Shown here one piece after another: positions 40,990-52,509 of a stretch of DNA of 63,795 bases. The notes below the pieces were generated by a model. The model worked only from the letters and a program-made list of their open reading frames with translations, did no database searches and was not told where the DNA came from. The position numbers were made by a program, and so were the translations under genes. Position 1 is the first letter of the stretch. Each line of letters starts with the position of its first letter. The DNA comes from Bremia lactucae (taxonomy: Eukaryota; Oomycota; Peronosporomycetes; Peronosporales; Peronosporaceae). The DNA is taken from NCBI RefSeq assembly GCF_004359215.1, contig NC_090619.1:4665356-4729150 (forward strand), given 5' to 3'.

Positions 40990-42491
40990 TCATCGAAACC
41001 ACGATGTGCAGAAGACAGCTTATTACGAAGAGCGTAAAATTTTCGTTCGTACTCCAACATGGAGTACGCACTCTTCGAATGGTCTTTCAACCGATCGATG
41101 AAGTGATCCTGCAGCGTCTCGTGGTCAAGTCCCTCATCCAAATCATGGAGGAAGTGATCGAGTTTGTCGATTTTCGACTCTAGATCCGACACTTGGGCCG
41201 GTTCTAATATTCCTTCCTCCGCTACAACTATTAGTGGATTCCCACGGTGATCAACGTTTCCTCGTGAAACGTATTCAAAACCACTGTGATGTGAAGGGGT
41301 ACCGAATGCGTTATCTGCTCGCTGGCGCGGTTATCCACCTTCACATGACAGCTGGGAACCTCGTCCCCAGCTGGTTGTTGACGTTGAGGGCCTCGTCCAT
41401 CAGTAGGACAAGACCCATCCAATAGATCAGAAGGTCCATCGGAAAACACGCGCCCCTTGCGCTTGTAAATCGACTGCAAAACGTCAATCGCATCGCGTAT
41501 CTCGATAAAGAGTCGAGATCTTCCCCAGGGCGAACAAAGGGTATAGACTTCCCTCTTTTCTCGCTTCGTGTTGTCAACACAATACGGACAGGGATTACCC
41601 CACGTGAGGCAAGCCTTCCATATCTCACGTAACAACCAATGTAACTGATACCTTGCACCGGTTGGAGTTCGTTTCTCGAACTTAACGCGAATCGCGTTGA
41701 GTCTTTGAAGCCAGGCTTCGCGTCCAATGTCTTTGACATTGCGAATAAACGCGCTCCAGGCTTGCATCAGAGAGACTTCATCTCGCTTATTGTTGCTACT
41801 ACACAATCGATGGTTTAAAAAGCATCGAGAAATTTTTTTCCCTCTTCGCGAAAGTTCTCCGCGCTGGGATCAAGGCCATGTAGCTTTGTCGCAATAATAA
41901 GGGATATTTTTTGTGAGGAGTAGTCTCTTCGAACAAGCTATTGATTAGCTGTTCGAGCAAAAGCCACGGCTACTTCTAAGGGGTAAGATGATACATTTTA
42001 GTGTCTACGATCCCCTGAGTGGTGCCCACTGAAGCAGGAATACCACAAAAGCTTTCATCACGAAAACGCCATTGTCATCACCATGCACAGAAATATGCGC
42101 GGGTGACGGCACGGGAGACGGTGCTGGCGATGAGGAATCATCCTCATCGTCGGAACCGAATATGCTGTAGCGAATGCTACCAGCACGTATATCCGAGTGA
42201 GCCCCCCCCATTCGAAGGCTTATAGTCAGCCGCCTAACGATGATCAGGCGACTGTTCTGTTCTCCCCGAAATCGGCCATTTCGTCCGACTCGCACTCCTA
42301 GTCAACCTCCAAAGAGGAGTCGCACTCACGTGGTGATGCATCACGTGCATCCGCAACATTTAGAGCTGCGGAAGAAGACGATACTTCGGCAGTCGGATCG
42401 TCTGCCGCAAGAGACAATAATGCGTCGCTCGCGGCTGTATGAACCGCAGCCGAAGAGACCGCACTATTCGCATACCGCATGGACTCGTTAA
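40990..42491 (-). pseudogene. Antisense ORF of family D, longest copy
   Basis: Minus strand from ATG near 42491: MRYANSAVSSAAVHTAASDA, CDSSLEVD (near 42300), continuing in another frame as GEQNSRLIIVRRLTISLRMG, SDDEDDSSSPAPSPVPSPAH. Later 41806-41231: FIRNVKDIGREAWLQRLNAI, RVKFEKRTPTGARYQLHWLL, WGNPCPYCVDNTKR (41625-41580), RSRLFIEIRDAIDVLQSIYK, RKGRVFSDGPSDLLDGS. Finally the coiled-coil-like end 41192-40990. Predicted product roughly 450-500 residues: acidic low-complexity N-terminus, a middle domain with a Cys cluster, and a helical C-terminus. Broken by a few frameshifts. Unknown function. Confidence 0.62.
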
Positions 42492-42519
42492 CCATGCGAC
42501 AGAATTTGAATGAAACGAA

Positions 42520-42610
42520 AAACCCGGTTACATCACCCCTCCTTAAACGACAATCACTCTGACTGTCATTGGATAGAGTGGTCACTATAAGATCACTTAA
42601 TTAAAAATGA
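42520..42610 (+). repeat. Inverted D leader next to the gap
   Basis: acccggttacatcacccctcc... is the LTR end, polypurine tract and leader of D in the opposite orientation to what the adjacent aORF requires. It runs into the N gap. Possible scaffold misjoin or small inversion. Confidence 0.7.
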
Positions 42611-42710
42611 NNNNNNNNNNNNNNNNNNNNNNNNNNNNNNNNNNNNNNNNNNNNNNNNNNNNNNNNNNNNNNNNNNNNNNNNNNNNNNNNNNNNNNNNNN
42701 NNNNNNNNNN
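42611..42710. other. Assembly gap (100 N)
   Basis: Exactly 100 N between a D leader and the end of an LTR B. True size unknown. Confidence 0.99.
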
Positions 42711-42805
42711 ACTGCACGCAAGAGAAGCAGGTGCAAACCGCTTCCTCGCTGTGCTAGGGTGTGTGCTAAGTAGAGCGTGGCCGCTCTGCGACGTGCCCGT
42801 CTACA
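42711..42805 (+). repeat. LTR B 3' end
   Basis: actgcacgcaagagaagcagg... to GTGCCCGTCTACA; matches 29721-29815. Confidence 0.88.
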
Positions 42806-42832
42806 TTGGGTAAGGTAGGGGTGATGTTACCT

Positions 42833-43010
42833 GTGAGAGGAATACACAAGAATAAATAATATTATCTATGCAGATAATATTGTCAATGTTTCCGCACATG
42901 ATTACATTGTAGCAGTAGTATGACAGCTCTATCCATTGGTTAATGTAAGGTGCTGTATCAACCCTGCTAGACGCGCAAATGGGCGGTAAGCAACGAGTCA
43001 CTATATGGTT
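42833..43010 (+). repeat. Family G repeat fragment
   Basis: TGTTACCTGTGAGAGG... shares blocks with 23590-23760. It is preceded by a purine-rich gtaggggtga, so it may be the start of another 3' LTR. Confidence 0.45.
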
Positions 43011-44459
43011 TCGAATTAATATATTAAAGTCAGGACTGCACGAAGGTACTGATACGTAGAAACTTTATAGAGGTTTACTTCTTACCTAAAATAAGCACTT
43101 ATTAGCTTAAAAGTTCTGCTAAGCGATCACTTACCAACTTTGATCTTCTTCCACACGTCGTGTACGTATAATAATCTACCTTAGTACAATTAAGCTAATT
43201 AGATGCTGACTATAGAAAGTTTATTTGATAACGAAATATCATTCTAATGATTTAAGGAGGAGGCAGCTTCAAATTATGCGGAAATCGTGTGTAAATGGAA
43301 ACGTAGAGCCGAAGGTGCCCGAGTTGTTTAGGGACCTTTATATGGTGGCGCGTCAAGCTTATATGTAAAATGTGCCGCTTTCGCGAAAGAGCCGGAGATG
43401 ATTTTGAAGGTTATTCAAGGAATTCTACCGGAACTACCGTCATCTAGTTGGCGACTGGTATAATTTGGCGGGGTTTCTAAGAATCTGTTTAGGACTGAAA
43501 AGCGCTAAAAATACGAATTATATCGATGTTATATGGTGACCGGCCTCGAAATGAGGTATGATCTTATTCTAAGCATCCCCTGGACGGGGCGGACTAATTA
43601 AACTATCAGACGATTGCATGCCTTGACGTGTCCTACACTCCTTTAATCTTTTGAATATGCGAACCAGATTTTTATATCGGTCATCGACTAGAAAAAATCC
43701 AACACATGCAATAGTTCGATTCGAAAACATAGTCTTAATAACTCCTATTACTTTAGGTCTACCTTATGCAATAGCTCGACTCGAGAACATAGTCTTAATA
43801 GCTTCTAGTAAATCAGGTCTATGGGGCTAAAGCGGTTCGGGTAGCAAATTTATGGCAAACTGCTTGTGTGACCGTATTTTATTCTTTATCGGGGCACTTT
43901 AGCTATTACTGCTTTTGTACATGCTAAATGACACTAATAATGGTGAAGGCAAGAAAGCTTCAATTACCTTAGTCTTATTTCTTTCTTATACATGTGTCAA
44001 AAAGTTATTGCATTTCACGCTTCCTCTGTGACTTATGCTGTGTAAGACGTCACATTTGGTGGTAATTTGGGGTCCGCATCTCGCACGGATTTAAACCTTT
44101 GACTTCGCGATCAAACCCACCAGAAGTGTGAAGTGGAGCAGCACCCGCGTAAGTGAGATTCAATGGGGCATATTACTTTGAGCAATGCGTAAATTTTTAT
44201 TTTAGATAGTTACCTGCTGGCAAAGAGTACCTCACAGAATCAATTGAAGCATTGGTCAAATGAGAAGGCACGCGTCCGACGCATTCAAAATAATTTGCCG
44301 GCTTAGCTTGCTCCACCGATGTCTAGTTCCGGCAGCTAACTGTTGAAGTTTTTAGTATGAAAGTTGTGATTTCCTTCTTGTCCAATTCTGCGGGACAAAA
44401 AAACATATTGACATCATCATGATACAGGTGGATTCGAAGCTTCCCTACGCGATCGCTCC
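43011..44459. other. Decayed retroelement DNA, trace of a Gypsy protease
   Basis: One readable scrap near 43530-43620, GLEMRYDLILSIPWTGRTN, corresponds to the Gypsy protease-end motif D.ILG.PW. A 50-bp imperfect direct repeat occurs around 43705 and 43765 (caatagttcgattcgaaaacatagtcttaata). Nothing else recognised. Confidence 0.45.
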
Positions 44460-45655
44460 TCTAGGAGGTCATTGACATACCATCAATGGTCGCGCCTTTT
44501 CGTGGTATCGGCGTTTGAGCCGGTACTTGCAGCATTCAATTTATTGAATGCATGCACAATCCGCCACCCTCATGTGGCTTTTCGCACACAGAAGGTTGGG
44601 AACTATAAGAAAATGTTGACTCCCTCACATAGCCCGCTGCTAAACTATCCGCAAAGGAATTGTCGTTCTATAAAACTAGCTCACGAGGTAGTCGTCACTG
44701 CTTCATGTACAGTATTTTGAGCCTAGTATCAGGTCGATCTCGTGTCGACTGCCTTTATCCTAAGGTAACTCGCATCGAACCGAATCAGTCAACACATCCT
44801 CAAATTAATAAAAAAATACAAACAATTTTTTTTTCGCGGCTCCCAAGTTGAGACGTATAACGTTTAATCCGAGTCTTCTCATCTAGAACACTTCGTCCAT
44901 CGATGAGCTGCTGAGAATCAATTCGCTCTCAGATAAAATACTAATGTCGACAGAATAAAGGCCACCTTCTCATCTTCTGTGACGAATACGCAGATCTGCT
45001 TGACTCACGCTATATTCGTTTCGGCTCAACGTTGGAACTTAAGTTTATATTTGAAGCTTACTATGGAGGCGCTATCAGAACATGTGCAGGAGCGCCTTCC
45101 CTCGATCCGCGCTACATCCACACGCTCGTGGTTGCTTCAAGACGTTCATCGGATAGCCATCTCATGTACAAGAGACAGGCATCGTGACGGATCGATGCTG
45201 TCAGTTTATGCATGGCTCGTACTTTCTGAGCCATGATGATATCAAACGTGTCATTTAAATCCAGTGCATTGTATTATTTACCTCCTCAAGAGTTAAGTGA
45301 ATTCCAACTACTCGCTTTCTACAAATGCGCCTGTTGCAAGGCGTACTGTTATCCTCGCAAGAGGTATATTGCGCTTAACGAACTAGAGCCTACGTCTCTC
45401 TAGGGTTGGCGTCCATAAAATTGTTCAACGCATCACAATCAGCTAGGTAAGAAAATATTATCAGTTATTTCGGATTGCATGGTGATGAGAGTAACATCAT
45501 CTCCAGATGCAGTAATACAGTGACTTTCGTTAGGAGGAATACATATATTTCTTGACGTTTCTGGATTAGTATGGCGCTCCGCCCAAACTGACCCCGACGT
45601 TGTATAGACGGCCCGCGTTGCTATTGCGATTTCACACCAGTATTGAATCCGCGGC
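44460..45655 (-). pseudogene. Family D Gypsy protease-to-RT fragment
   Basis: On minus from 45655: end of gag, protease/linker equivalents (the cat(a/c)gatgctg and ggcattagactcgag-type D stretches), the SSSMDESVLD equivalent near 44900, and the RT start near 44600-44470 (KATGGWRIVHAFNKLNAAS-like, TPIPRKGATIDGMS). Much more diverged than the other D copies, with many stops. It ends against LTR B at 45661. Confidence 0.72.
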
Positions 45656-45660
45656 CTCAT

Positions 45661-46062
45661 GATCCACCCTTGTGTATGTGATGCTCACAGGTGCATTCAC
45701 ATTAATTAGGATAAGGTATGGGACTGACGTACGACGTATTCAGAATAAATACGCCCGCCTGTTAGAAATTCACATCTACAGAGATGGCAGCTATTGATTG
45801 GGTAAAAATGTTTAATAAATAATTCTATAAAGCATAAATAAGTCTTATAACTACTCCATGGTTAACAAGTGCGCACGTGAAGCCGGATTACCGCTTCCGT
45901 GACGACACTTTGTCCTAAAGTACTTAGTTCATTGGGTGGGGTCGCTTAGGCGCCCACCAACTACCTCACAAAATGTGAGCGAAGACAGTCAACCGCTTCC
46001 TTACCGTGCGTGAAGGTGTGTGCTTAAGTAGAGCGTGGTTGCTCTTGTAGCGCCCGTCTACA
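45661..46062 (+). repeat. 5' LTR, family B (first ~165 bp missing)
   Basis: Matches 29425-29815 and ends CGCCCGTCTACA, followed by a PBS and gag of a Gypsy element. Confidence 0.85.
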
Positions 46063-46064
46063 CT

Positions 46065-46083
46065 TGGTAGCACAAGCAGTCCT
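46065..46083 (+). other. Primer-binding site of the 46-50 kb element
   Basis: TGGTAGCACAAGCAGTCCT, two to three bases after the LTR end; same TGGTAGCA core as the other PBS sites. Confidence 0.7.
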
Positions 46084-46173
46084 TCCCACAACCCGTCTCT
46101 CTGAGCCTTTCAGTGAGGATGAGCCTCAATATCGGTTGGGCTCATTTTCTCCATCTCTCCGGGTATCATCAGA

Positions 46174-46670
46174 ATGTGGAAGCACTTGGCGCCGAAACTT
46201 AGTGAGCAAGCCCTGGCCAGGCTCTTGGGTAGTCCTCCTGAGCAACATGTTGCTCAGTTGGAGAAATTTGAGGCATTTGCGCTCGGAGAGCGAAGGGACG
46301 CATCCGAGGCACACAGCCAAGCTGCGGCGGAGTCCGTCACTAAGACTCAGGATAAGCTTAGGCGTGAGCAGGCTCGAAGCGAGGCTCTCAACAGTAATGT
46401 TGAGATGCGTTCCGCCGGACCGCATCAGCCAAGGTCCGGATGGACCCGCCCAAGTTCGGTGGAACTGCAGCGCACACGATTACACTGGCTCTTAGACGAG
46501 GAGCAATGCAGTGTGTGTGCAGCACATTGAGGACGACACCCGGATGTTGTCGTAAGCCCATATTTCATTTGCGCGGTAAGGCGTTCCCTACATGGGCGAT
46601 CTTAAAGACAGAGATTCGCGCCATTCATGAATGGACTGTGGCACGGCCCATCACGACAGGCCCTTTTTAG
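46174..46670 (+). pseudogene. Gypsy gag of the 46-50 kb element
   Basis: ATG 46174 opens 118 codons: LSEQALARLLGSPPEQHVAQ, a charged coiled-coil-like stretch to SEALNSNVEMR. An overlapping frame from 46440 (MDPPKFGGTAAHTITLALRR) carries the capsid core, with GKAFPTWAILKTEIRA near 46578-46625. A frameshift near 46440-46480 separates them. A zinc knuckle was not recognised in the following 46670-46980, which is heavily broken. Confidence 0.8.
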
Positions 46671-47100
46671 AAAGGTGCCGCCGACGTTGGAAGAGGCAGT
46701 CCAAATTTCATTAGTTAGGGAGCAACCCTTCAACAGTGCCTCGGCGACTGCTTGATATAAGCCGTCGGCCTAAAGGCTGGATGCCACTCAAATGGAGTTG
46801 GTCGATGCGGACGTAGTCTGCTAAAAGTACGGCAAGCGCGGCCTCGCGACCCTGCCGGTGCTAAGACGCACAGCAAGAGGGCTCCCGACCCGAAAGGTTA
46901 TGGCAAGAACCAGCGTGCAAGACGCGAGAGTTCTGAATCGACCACTAAGGATTCGAGAAATGCAGAAGCGCAGTAGGGGTGGGATTCCCTACTAACGCGT
47001 ATTCTGAAGCTACCTTCAAGTTCAAGCATAGTCCCTGAAGTCTCGAAATTAGGACCTCAAGCCTGCTGGTCACAGCGCTCGAGTACGAGGCTATGACCAT

Positions 47101-47899
47101 GTGATGACCCTTCTCGTGGATTCGATTGCACCACAGAATTCTTTTAAACTCGCGGCTCGAAAACAGAGACCGGCGATGTTTGAGTCGCTTTGCCAGGCTG
47201 GTAAGCGAGATGAGGCGATCATTTGTCCAGCGAACGGCGCGATCGTAAAGTCTGAGGGAGTTCAAGTTGAACTCGCCTTCAGTTTTAGTGACTTCTCTTG
47301 TATTGAGAAGTTTAGGTATGGAGAGTTCGTATGACCTCATCCTAGGCCTGCCATGTTTTGCGAGACACCAACCATGGATAGACTGGCGTGCACGCGCAGT
47401 TGCTAACTCTACGCTGGACGCCGGAAACGATGTGCTCCTGCGAAAGGTCTATACAACTGATGTCGTGTCGAACACAGTTGAGGGTGCGTTATCAGGATGT
47501 CAAACGTCACCAAGTCCTAACCAGCTCGGAGAGACTTCTGTAGTGAGAAGGGCGATGACAAGAAGTCATGCGTCCAATGGTTCTGCACAGAACCAAAAGC
47601 CTGTAGCAGTAGATAGCGAGCAGACAGGAAGTCAAGCGTTGCAAGAACCGGAACAGAGCCTAGAGCCTGGTGAGGTTGGAAGGGGTGCGTTGGCCGGGCG
47701 AGCAACGGCACCCGCTTCCCAACCAAAGGTCGTGGTGAGTCGGAAAAAGAGTACCAAACAAACAAGGACGATCAAAGGTACGTCTAAACGAGTGACTTTT
47801 GAATCAGAGAGGACAGGCCTTCGAACGAGATGTTCGAGGCCGTCGAAAACTTATCGGCGGAGGATTTTCTCAGTCGTGGTGCCCCAGCATGTCTTGTAA
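47101..47899 (+). pseudogene. Gypsy protease and linker of the 46-50 kb element
   Basis: Protease frame 47101-47334 starts MTLLVDSIAPQNSFKLAARK, where VDSIAPQNS stands for the usual D(S/T)GA(S)..NF active site (Gly replaced). The end of the domain is in another frame: MESSYDLILGLPCFARHQPW (47318-47375). A Ser/Lys-rich linker follows to 47899. A single frameshift joins the parts. Aspartic protease of the retroelement; probably inactive. Confidence 0.78.
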
Positions 47900-48412
47900 C
47901 CTGCCGAGGAGATAGTAAATCTCTCGGAAATGTCGTGGGATCTTTTCCTTGCCGAACTCAGAGAAGAAAAAATCCACAAAGTAGTCGCACCAGTTCCAGA
48001 AGAGAACTTGGTGGACTGTTACTCGTCGTTCACTATGGACGAGAGTGTCTTGAAAACAGACAAATAGATGGTTGTGGCTAGGATGTCTCTAAAACAACCT
48101 TTTTAGTTCTATGGTCTTATTTTTTTTACTTCTCATATCACTTCACTCACTCACACTGCCTTGGAATAGCGACAGTGGACGTTCATCTAGGTGCAGACTA
48201 AGTCCAATAGAGGACCCAGTACAACCACCAACATCCCGAGTCAATGAATGAAGTCCAATACGATCATCAAAGTTAATGAGATTGTCTACTAGGAAAGTCA
48301 AGTAGAAAAGAAGGTACTATAGAAATGATCCTGTAAAAGTACGGTCTTACCTTTTTTTAACCTTTTTAGTTCTATGGAAACACCGTGATAAGATCCCAGA
48401 AGAAGTGCATGG

Positions 48413-49135
48413 CCGATAGGGGCATCAGGCACGAAATTGAATTGGAACGTGGCACCAAGTATTGTGTGATCAGACAATAACCGTTGCCGAAAGAACTGTC
48501 GATTATATCGATGAATTTTTCGACAAAGCGAGCCAAGGCGGGATGTGCGTGAGAGCAAATCGCCTCACTGCAGCCCGTCCTTTTGTGTGCGTAAAGCCAC
48601 AGGTGGATGGCGCGTGGTTCATGCTTACAATAAGCTGAACACGGCGACCATACCGGCGCAAACGCCAATCCCGCGGAAAGATGTCTTGTTGAACTCCATG
48701 GGAAAGTCAACTATCTTTTCCGCGTTGGATTTAAAGGATAGCTACGATCAGGTACTCATGCGAGAGTCCGATGTAGCCAAAATGGCAGTAAGCATCCCAA
48801 GCGGTATGCTTTGGGAGTGGCTTGTGATGCCCCAAGGTTTGAAAAACGCACCAGCGACATTCAACCGAGTGGTGGCTCACGTGATGCGACAGCACCGTGC
48901 CTACGCGCCCCATTACTTTGACGATGTTTTTGTGCATAGTAAGGCCGAGGACGGGCTGAGCAAAATAGAGTCGCACAAGCGTCATTTAGACGCTGTGTTG
49001 CAGACTCTGGGTGATGCTCAATTGTACGCCAACTTACAAGCGTGCGTCATAGGCGTCCCCGAGATACCTGTACTGGGCTGTATCTTACGTACACATGGTG
49101 TACGAGCAGAACCAGACAAAGCAAAATCGTTATAG
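48413..49135 (+). pseudogene. Gypsy reverse transcriptase of the 46-50 kb element
   Basis: Best-preserved RT in the window, open from 48545 to 49135: SPSFCVRKATGGWRVVHAYN, TPIPRKDVLLNSMGKSTIFS, DLKDSYDQVLMRESDVAKM, IPSGMLWEWLVMPQGLKNAP, catalytic HYFDDVFVHSK (YFDD intact, near 48910-48940), VLGCILRTHGVRAEPDKA. Upstream 48413-48545 (IRHEIELERGTKYC-like) is frame-shifted. It ends in a stop at 49135, and RNase H is nearly absent after it. Confidence 0.9.
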
Positions 49136-50354
49136 GAATGGCCAATCCCACGACATGTAAAGAATTTGCGCCAATTCCTGGGACTCGCTATTTCACCGGA
49201 CTCAAATAAAACACACCGCACCTCTCGCCCTAGAATGACAAAATGGCTTACATTCTTCTAAATTTAATTTCAAGTTGAATACAAGCGAGGTTTGTCGAAT
49301 GTCTTGGCTGACGCGGTATCGCGCAGGCCCCACTTCGAGACAAGACACCAGAAAAGTGTGTATACTGCTAAGGCGCAAGTTGAGTCGTCAACGTTGGCAT
49401 CTATCACGTGACGAGCTCGTTGGTCTCCATTAATAAGAAGAGCTACAGTTAGGACGAACATTGTCGCCTGCTGTTGTGTCACTTCGGTGGACGAAAGGTC
49501 TCCCTTCCGTAACACCTGAAGGCTAAGCTAAGTCGATTTAGCTGCAGCGATGGCCTGGTATGGCATAAGCTGTCACCTTGTCATACCTGGAGGATCTGTG
49601 TCGCTCAAGGCACAGATATCAAGCTGAAGGTACTTCACGAGCTCCATGATGCACCATCTAGTGGGCATCTGGGCCGTGAAAGACATTCTTACGAGTGTCA
49701 GAGGAATTTTGGTGGTCACATCTGCAACAATGGGTGGCCGACTATATTCGCTTCTGCGAACCGTGTCAGTGTAAACGTCTGAACCGTCCAGCAGTGCGCC
49801 ATTTAAGCCGCTGCCGGTTCCAACGATTGTTGGGAGTCGGTCAGTCTGGGTCATAGGCGAGTTTGATGCTAAAAGCGTAAGCGAAGCTCAACGCTTTGTG
49901 GATGAGCGATTAGCCATCACTCGAAAAGTCCGCGACAGGATGGCAAGCGCACAGAACAAGCAAAAACAACATACGGACCACCATGGCCGCAAATTTAATG
50001 AACTTTTATAGTATGAAAAAAGTACTATTAAGTACTGCTATCCTTTCAAAATATGCAGTTTTTGTACTACCTGGAGGTACTACGAAATTGTTGCCGCGTT
50101 ACATCAGGCCATTTACTGTGATTAAGGAGGTTGAAGACCTAAATTATAGGCTCGCACTCCCGCCGTATATGAAGACGCACCCCGTCTTTTCGTGGGTCGT
50201 TTGAACCGGTATGTTGATCCAGAAGAAATTACATACCGCTAAAAAAATGGGAGGTTGCACGCGTTGCGTGGAAGCCTACTTGAAAAGCCTGAAAGCTTTC
50301 TCCTTCTTCATTGAACATGTTCATGTTGGATGGAACGTGCGTAGGCCGTTTAAC
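49136..50354 (+). pseudogene. Gypsy integrase and C-terminal region of the 46-50 kb element
   Basis: H2C2 zinc-binding region near 49625-49775: LKVLHELHDAPS.GHLGRE, then FCEPCQCKR. The catalytic core is largely deleted. After 49870: ARSAQNKQKQ-like tail, CTGGTTKLLPRYIRPFTVIK equivalent at 50060-50125, YRLALPPYMKTHPVFSW (50148-50200), and AFSFIEHVHVGWNVRRPF (50300-50350). Broken by frameshifts. It runs directly into a reversed PBS and LTR E. Confidence 0.8.
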
Positions 50355-50373
50355 GGACTACGAAATGCTACCA
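50355..50373 (-). other. Primer-binding site (reverse) of an E element
   Basis: Reverse complement TGGTAGCATTTCGTAGTCC, two bases from LTR E at 50376. It shows that LTR E here points to the minus strand, opposite to the Gypsy element on its left. Confidence 0.7.
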
Positions 50374-50375
50374 GG

Positions 50376-50870
50376 TATAACGGAGTGCCTCTCTCTAAGA
50401 CTGATAATAGTACTAGCCAACCTATACTGATAACAGTGAAGGTGATATGCCTCGAACTTTACGTACACTGACGTGCAGAGGAAGATTACAAGTAGCTAAG
50501 AAGTCTTTTTTTTTTCTAGAAATTGATACTAAGGCATCAGCATATAGCGAAAAAGTAAAACTATGTTTATAGATTTAAGTTTCTACGTAACGATCTTCTA
50601 TATCCTGACTTTGATATTTTTAATAATTAGTTATGGTAGCGCCTCCTTGCGCTAAATCGTATCTCGCGACGAACAGCAGGGTTATAGCTCAAATCAACCA
50701 ATCACCACAACTATTGTCTTGTTGCCTCAATATTACCAAACTTGTTAGTTTTGGAGCTATTTAATCAAAAATTATACAGTTGATAATCTTGTACTTCTTT
50801 ATTCATCCCTCTTAAAGAATATAATATTTATTATTTTAATAATATTAATGAAACTGGACACCCCGTTTCA
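50376..50870 (-). repeat. 5' LTR, family E (reverse orientation)
   Basis: On minus, TGAAACGGGGTGTCC to GGCACTCCGTTATA, 495 bp, homologous to 6170-6634. The internal part of this minus-strand element is truncated just after the PBS. Confidence 0.75.
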
Positions 50871-51318
50871 TGCACTCTGCATGTTACTTTTTGGACTTAG
50901 CTTAGACCAAAAAAAAGCTAAAAAATATAATTTTTCATATGAAAAATAAAAATTGTTGTAATATAACACGAATAATTCAAATTCACTGGGTCTATATTAG
51001 ACAATTACAAGTGCTGGCAACAGCACAAAAGCAATTCTCGTTCTAGCATTCAAGAGTCGACATCTGGATTCGTCTTCTTCTTTGCTTTGGTATATGGGAT
51101 GCCTTTCATTTAGCCCCGCTTGTAAATACAAAAAACAGTATTATAAAAATATAAACGCTTAGAAAACCTATACTACTTATCGTTAAATAAATAATTATAA
51201 CAAATTTTACTACTACTACTATATGAGAAAATTATACCTGTATTAATACAAAAAAAAATCGAAATTAAAATCTAATATTTCAATGATAATAATGTTTTAT
51301 TTTTTTCTTAAATTACTT
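50871..51318. other. AT-rich, no recognisable feature
   Basis: Simple A/T-rich sequence with a small (tac)n run near 51213. No gene seen. Confidence 0.6.
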
Positions 51319-51371
51319 AAGAGAGGGCAGACTAAAGTTCTGAAGGTCCCTGTTCGATCCCGGATCGCGGC
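51319..51371 (+). pseudogene. tRNA-Phe pseudogene (5'-truncated)
   Basis: gagagggCAGACTAAAGTTCTGaaggtCCCTGttcgatccCGG...cgcggca matches the D-arm end, anticodon arm (GAA changed), variable loop, T-arm with the GTTCGATCC B box, and 3' acceptor of a eukaryotic tRNA-Phe. The 5' acceptor strand and most of the D-arm are missing, so it cannot fold as a tRNA. It may be a fossil of a tRNA-derived SINE. Confidence 0.65.
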
Positions 51372-51686
51372 ACAATCGGCCGATTGCATGCCATGGAAGA
51401 AAATTAGGACGTACAACGAGTTTGCTCATCACTTTTAAGCATGAATCCCTTTATTAGCATATTCTTAATCTGCCAAAACGCAAATTAAAGCCAAGCTCTT
51501 TTTTATCAAAAAAAGCTTTCTCTTGTCGATAATGTCATTATTAAATAAATTAATTGCGTTCGATTGATCACTGGCTTCGGTCTTCTTTACCCTGTTTTAG
51601 AGGTCAAAAATTATCTTCGTGTGAAGCCCATCGTTTAAGTTTCAAAAATCTTTCTAGAGAGTGTATTCACGTATATCTTGCTCGAT

Positions 51687-52365
51687 TCAAAGCAGTATTT
51701 TTAAACGAAGAAGATGACGGCTCATACAATACAAATAAACTGGCATCAGTCTGAATTTCGCGCGACAGGCGAATCTGAACCAGCATGTTGATTGCAACGT
51801 GGCTTTTTTGCCTTTATTTGTATTTGTGATATAATAAGCTTTTAGGAGCATCTTTTTAATATCTGCAGTAGCCACTTTCGATGATTTCTTTATTACCGAT
51901 AGAACAAAAGCGTTTTCATACCAGCGCAAGCAAATTTCCACTATCTCTTTAGTTGGGGCTTCCACATCGTTTCAGACATATGACCTGACGTCGTTCAGCG
52001 ACACACCGTACTGCTCCCACTTGGAAGCTAGAGTTGACTTCAAGAAAAACACTTCAAATCCGGACATTTCTGCCTGCGCTAAGTAGCGCACTAGATTTCG
52101 CTCACCCCCGTACGCGTTAAAAGCACCTATAACAATATTTCATTTTATGCTCTGGGCAGATGCGTTCTGAAATATCTTCAGCTTCCAAATGTTTGAAGTC
52201 TTGTAAGTTTCGACACCATCTTCGCCAAATTTAGGTTTTTTCCGCGAAGACCTCTCCAGCCTTTGTCCGTTTCAGTTTTCCTCTTTTCCTCCAAAATATG
52301 ATTGATCACTTAGCGTCCCTATGATGTTACTATAAGTCCCAAGTTCTCCAACGTTCGAAAACGCC
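51687..52365 (-). pseudogene. Decayed WY-domain (RXLR-like) secreted effector, probable
   Basis: On minus from ATG near 52365, interrupted by several stops. The pattern of RXLR effector C-terminal repeats is visible: aromatic-rich TYKTSNIWKLKIFQ (near 52205-52165), then FNAYGGERNLVRYLAQAEMS (near 52128-52070), then STLASKWEQYGVSLNDVRSY (near 52040-51980), then EIVEICLRWYENAFVLSV in the 279-bp open end (51965-51687). The spacing of ...A.YG...L...LA.A... followed by ...L...W...G.S..DV is typical of WY modules. No signal peptide or RXLR-EER segment was found upstream. Pseudogene; assignment rests on pattern recognition only. Confidence 0.45.
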
Positions 52366-52509
52366 ATACTTCACTACTGACCGATTATATAGTGATGCAG
52401 GGAGGTATAGGTTTGCAAGTTATAGTCCTCAAATAATAAAGTTGCGCACGTTTGCTTTCCAAACCCTCCCTTAAATGCTCGTCCAGTTCCATTATATTTG
52501 TTGGCGGGA

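Noticed and set aside
44040..44120. tRNA-like sequence on the minus strand (GGTTTAAATCC B-box-like)
   Set aside because: T-arm and acceptor stems do not pair, and no anticodon arm of the right geometry.
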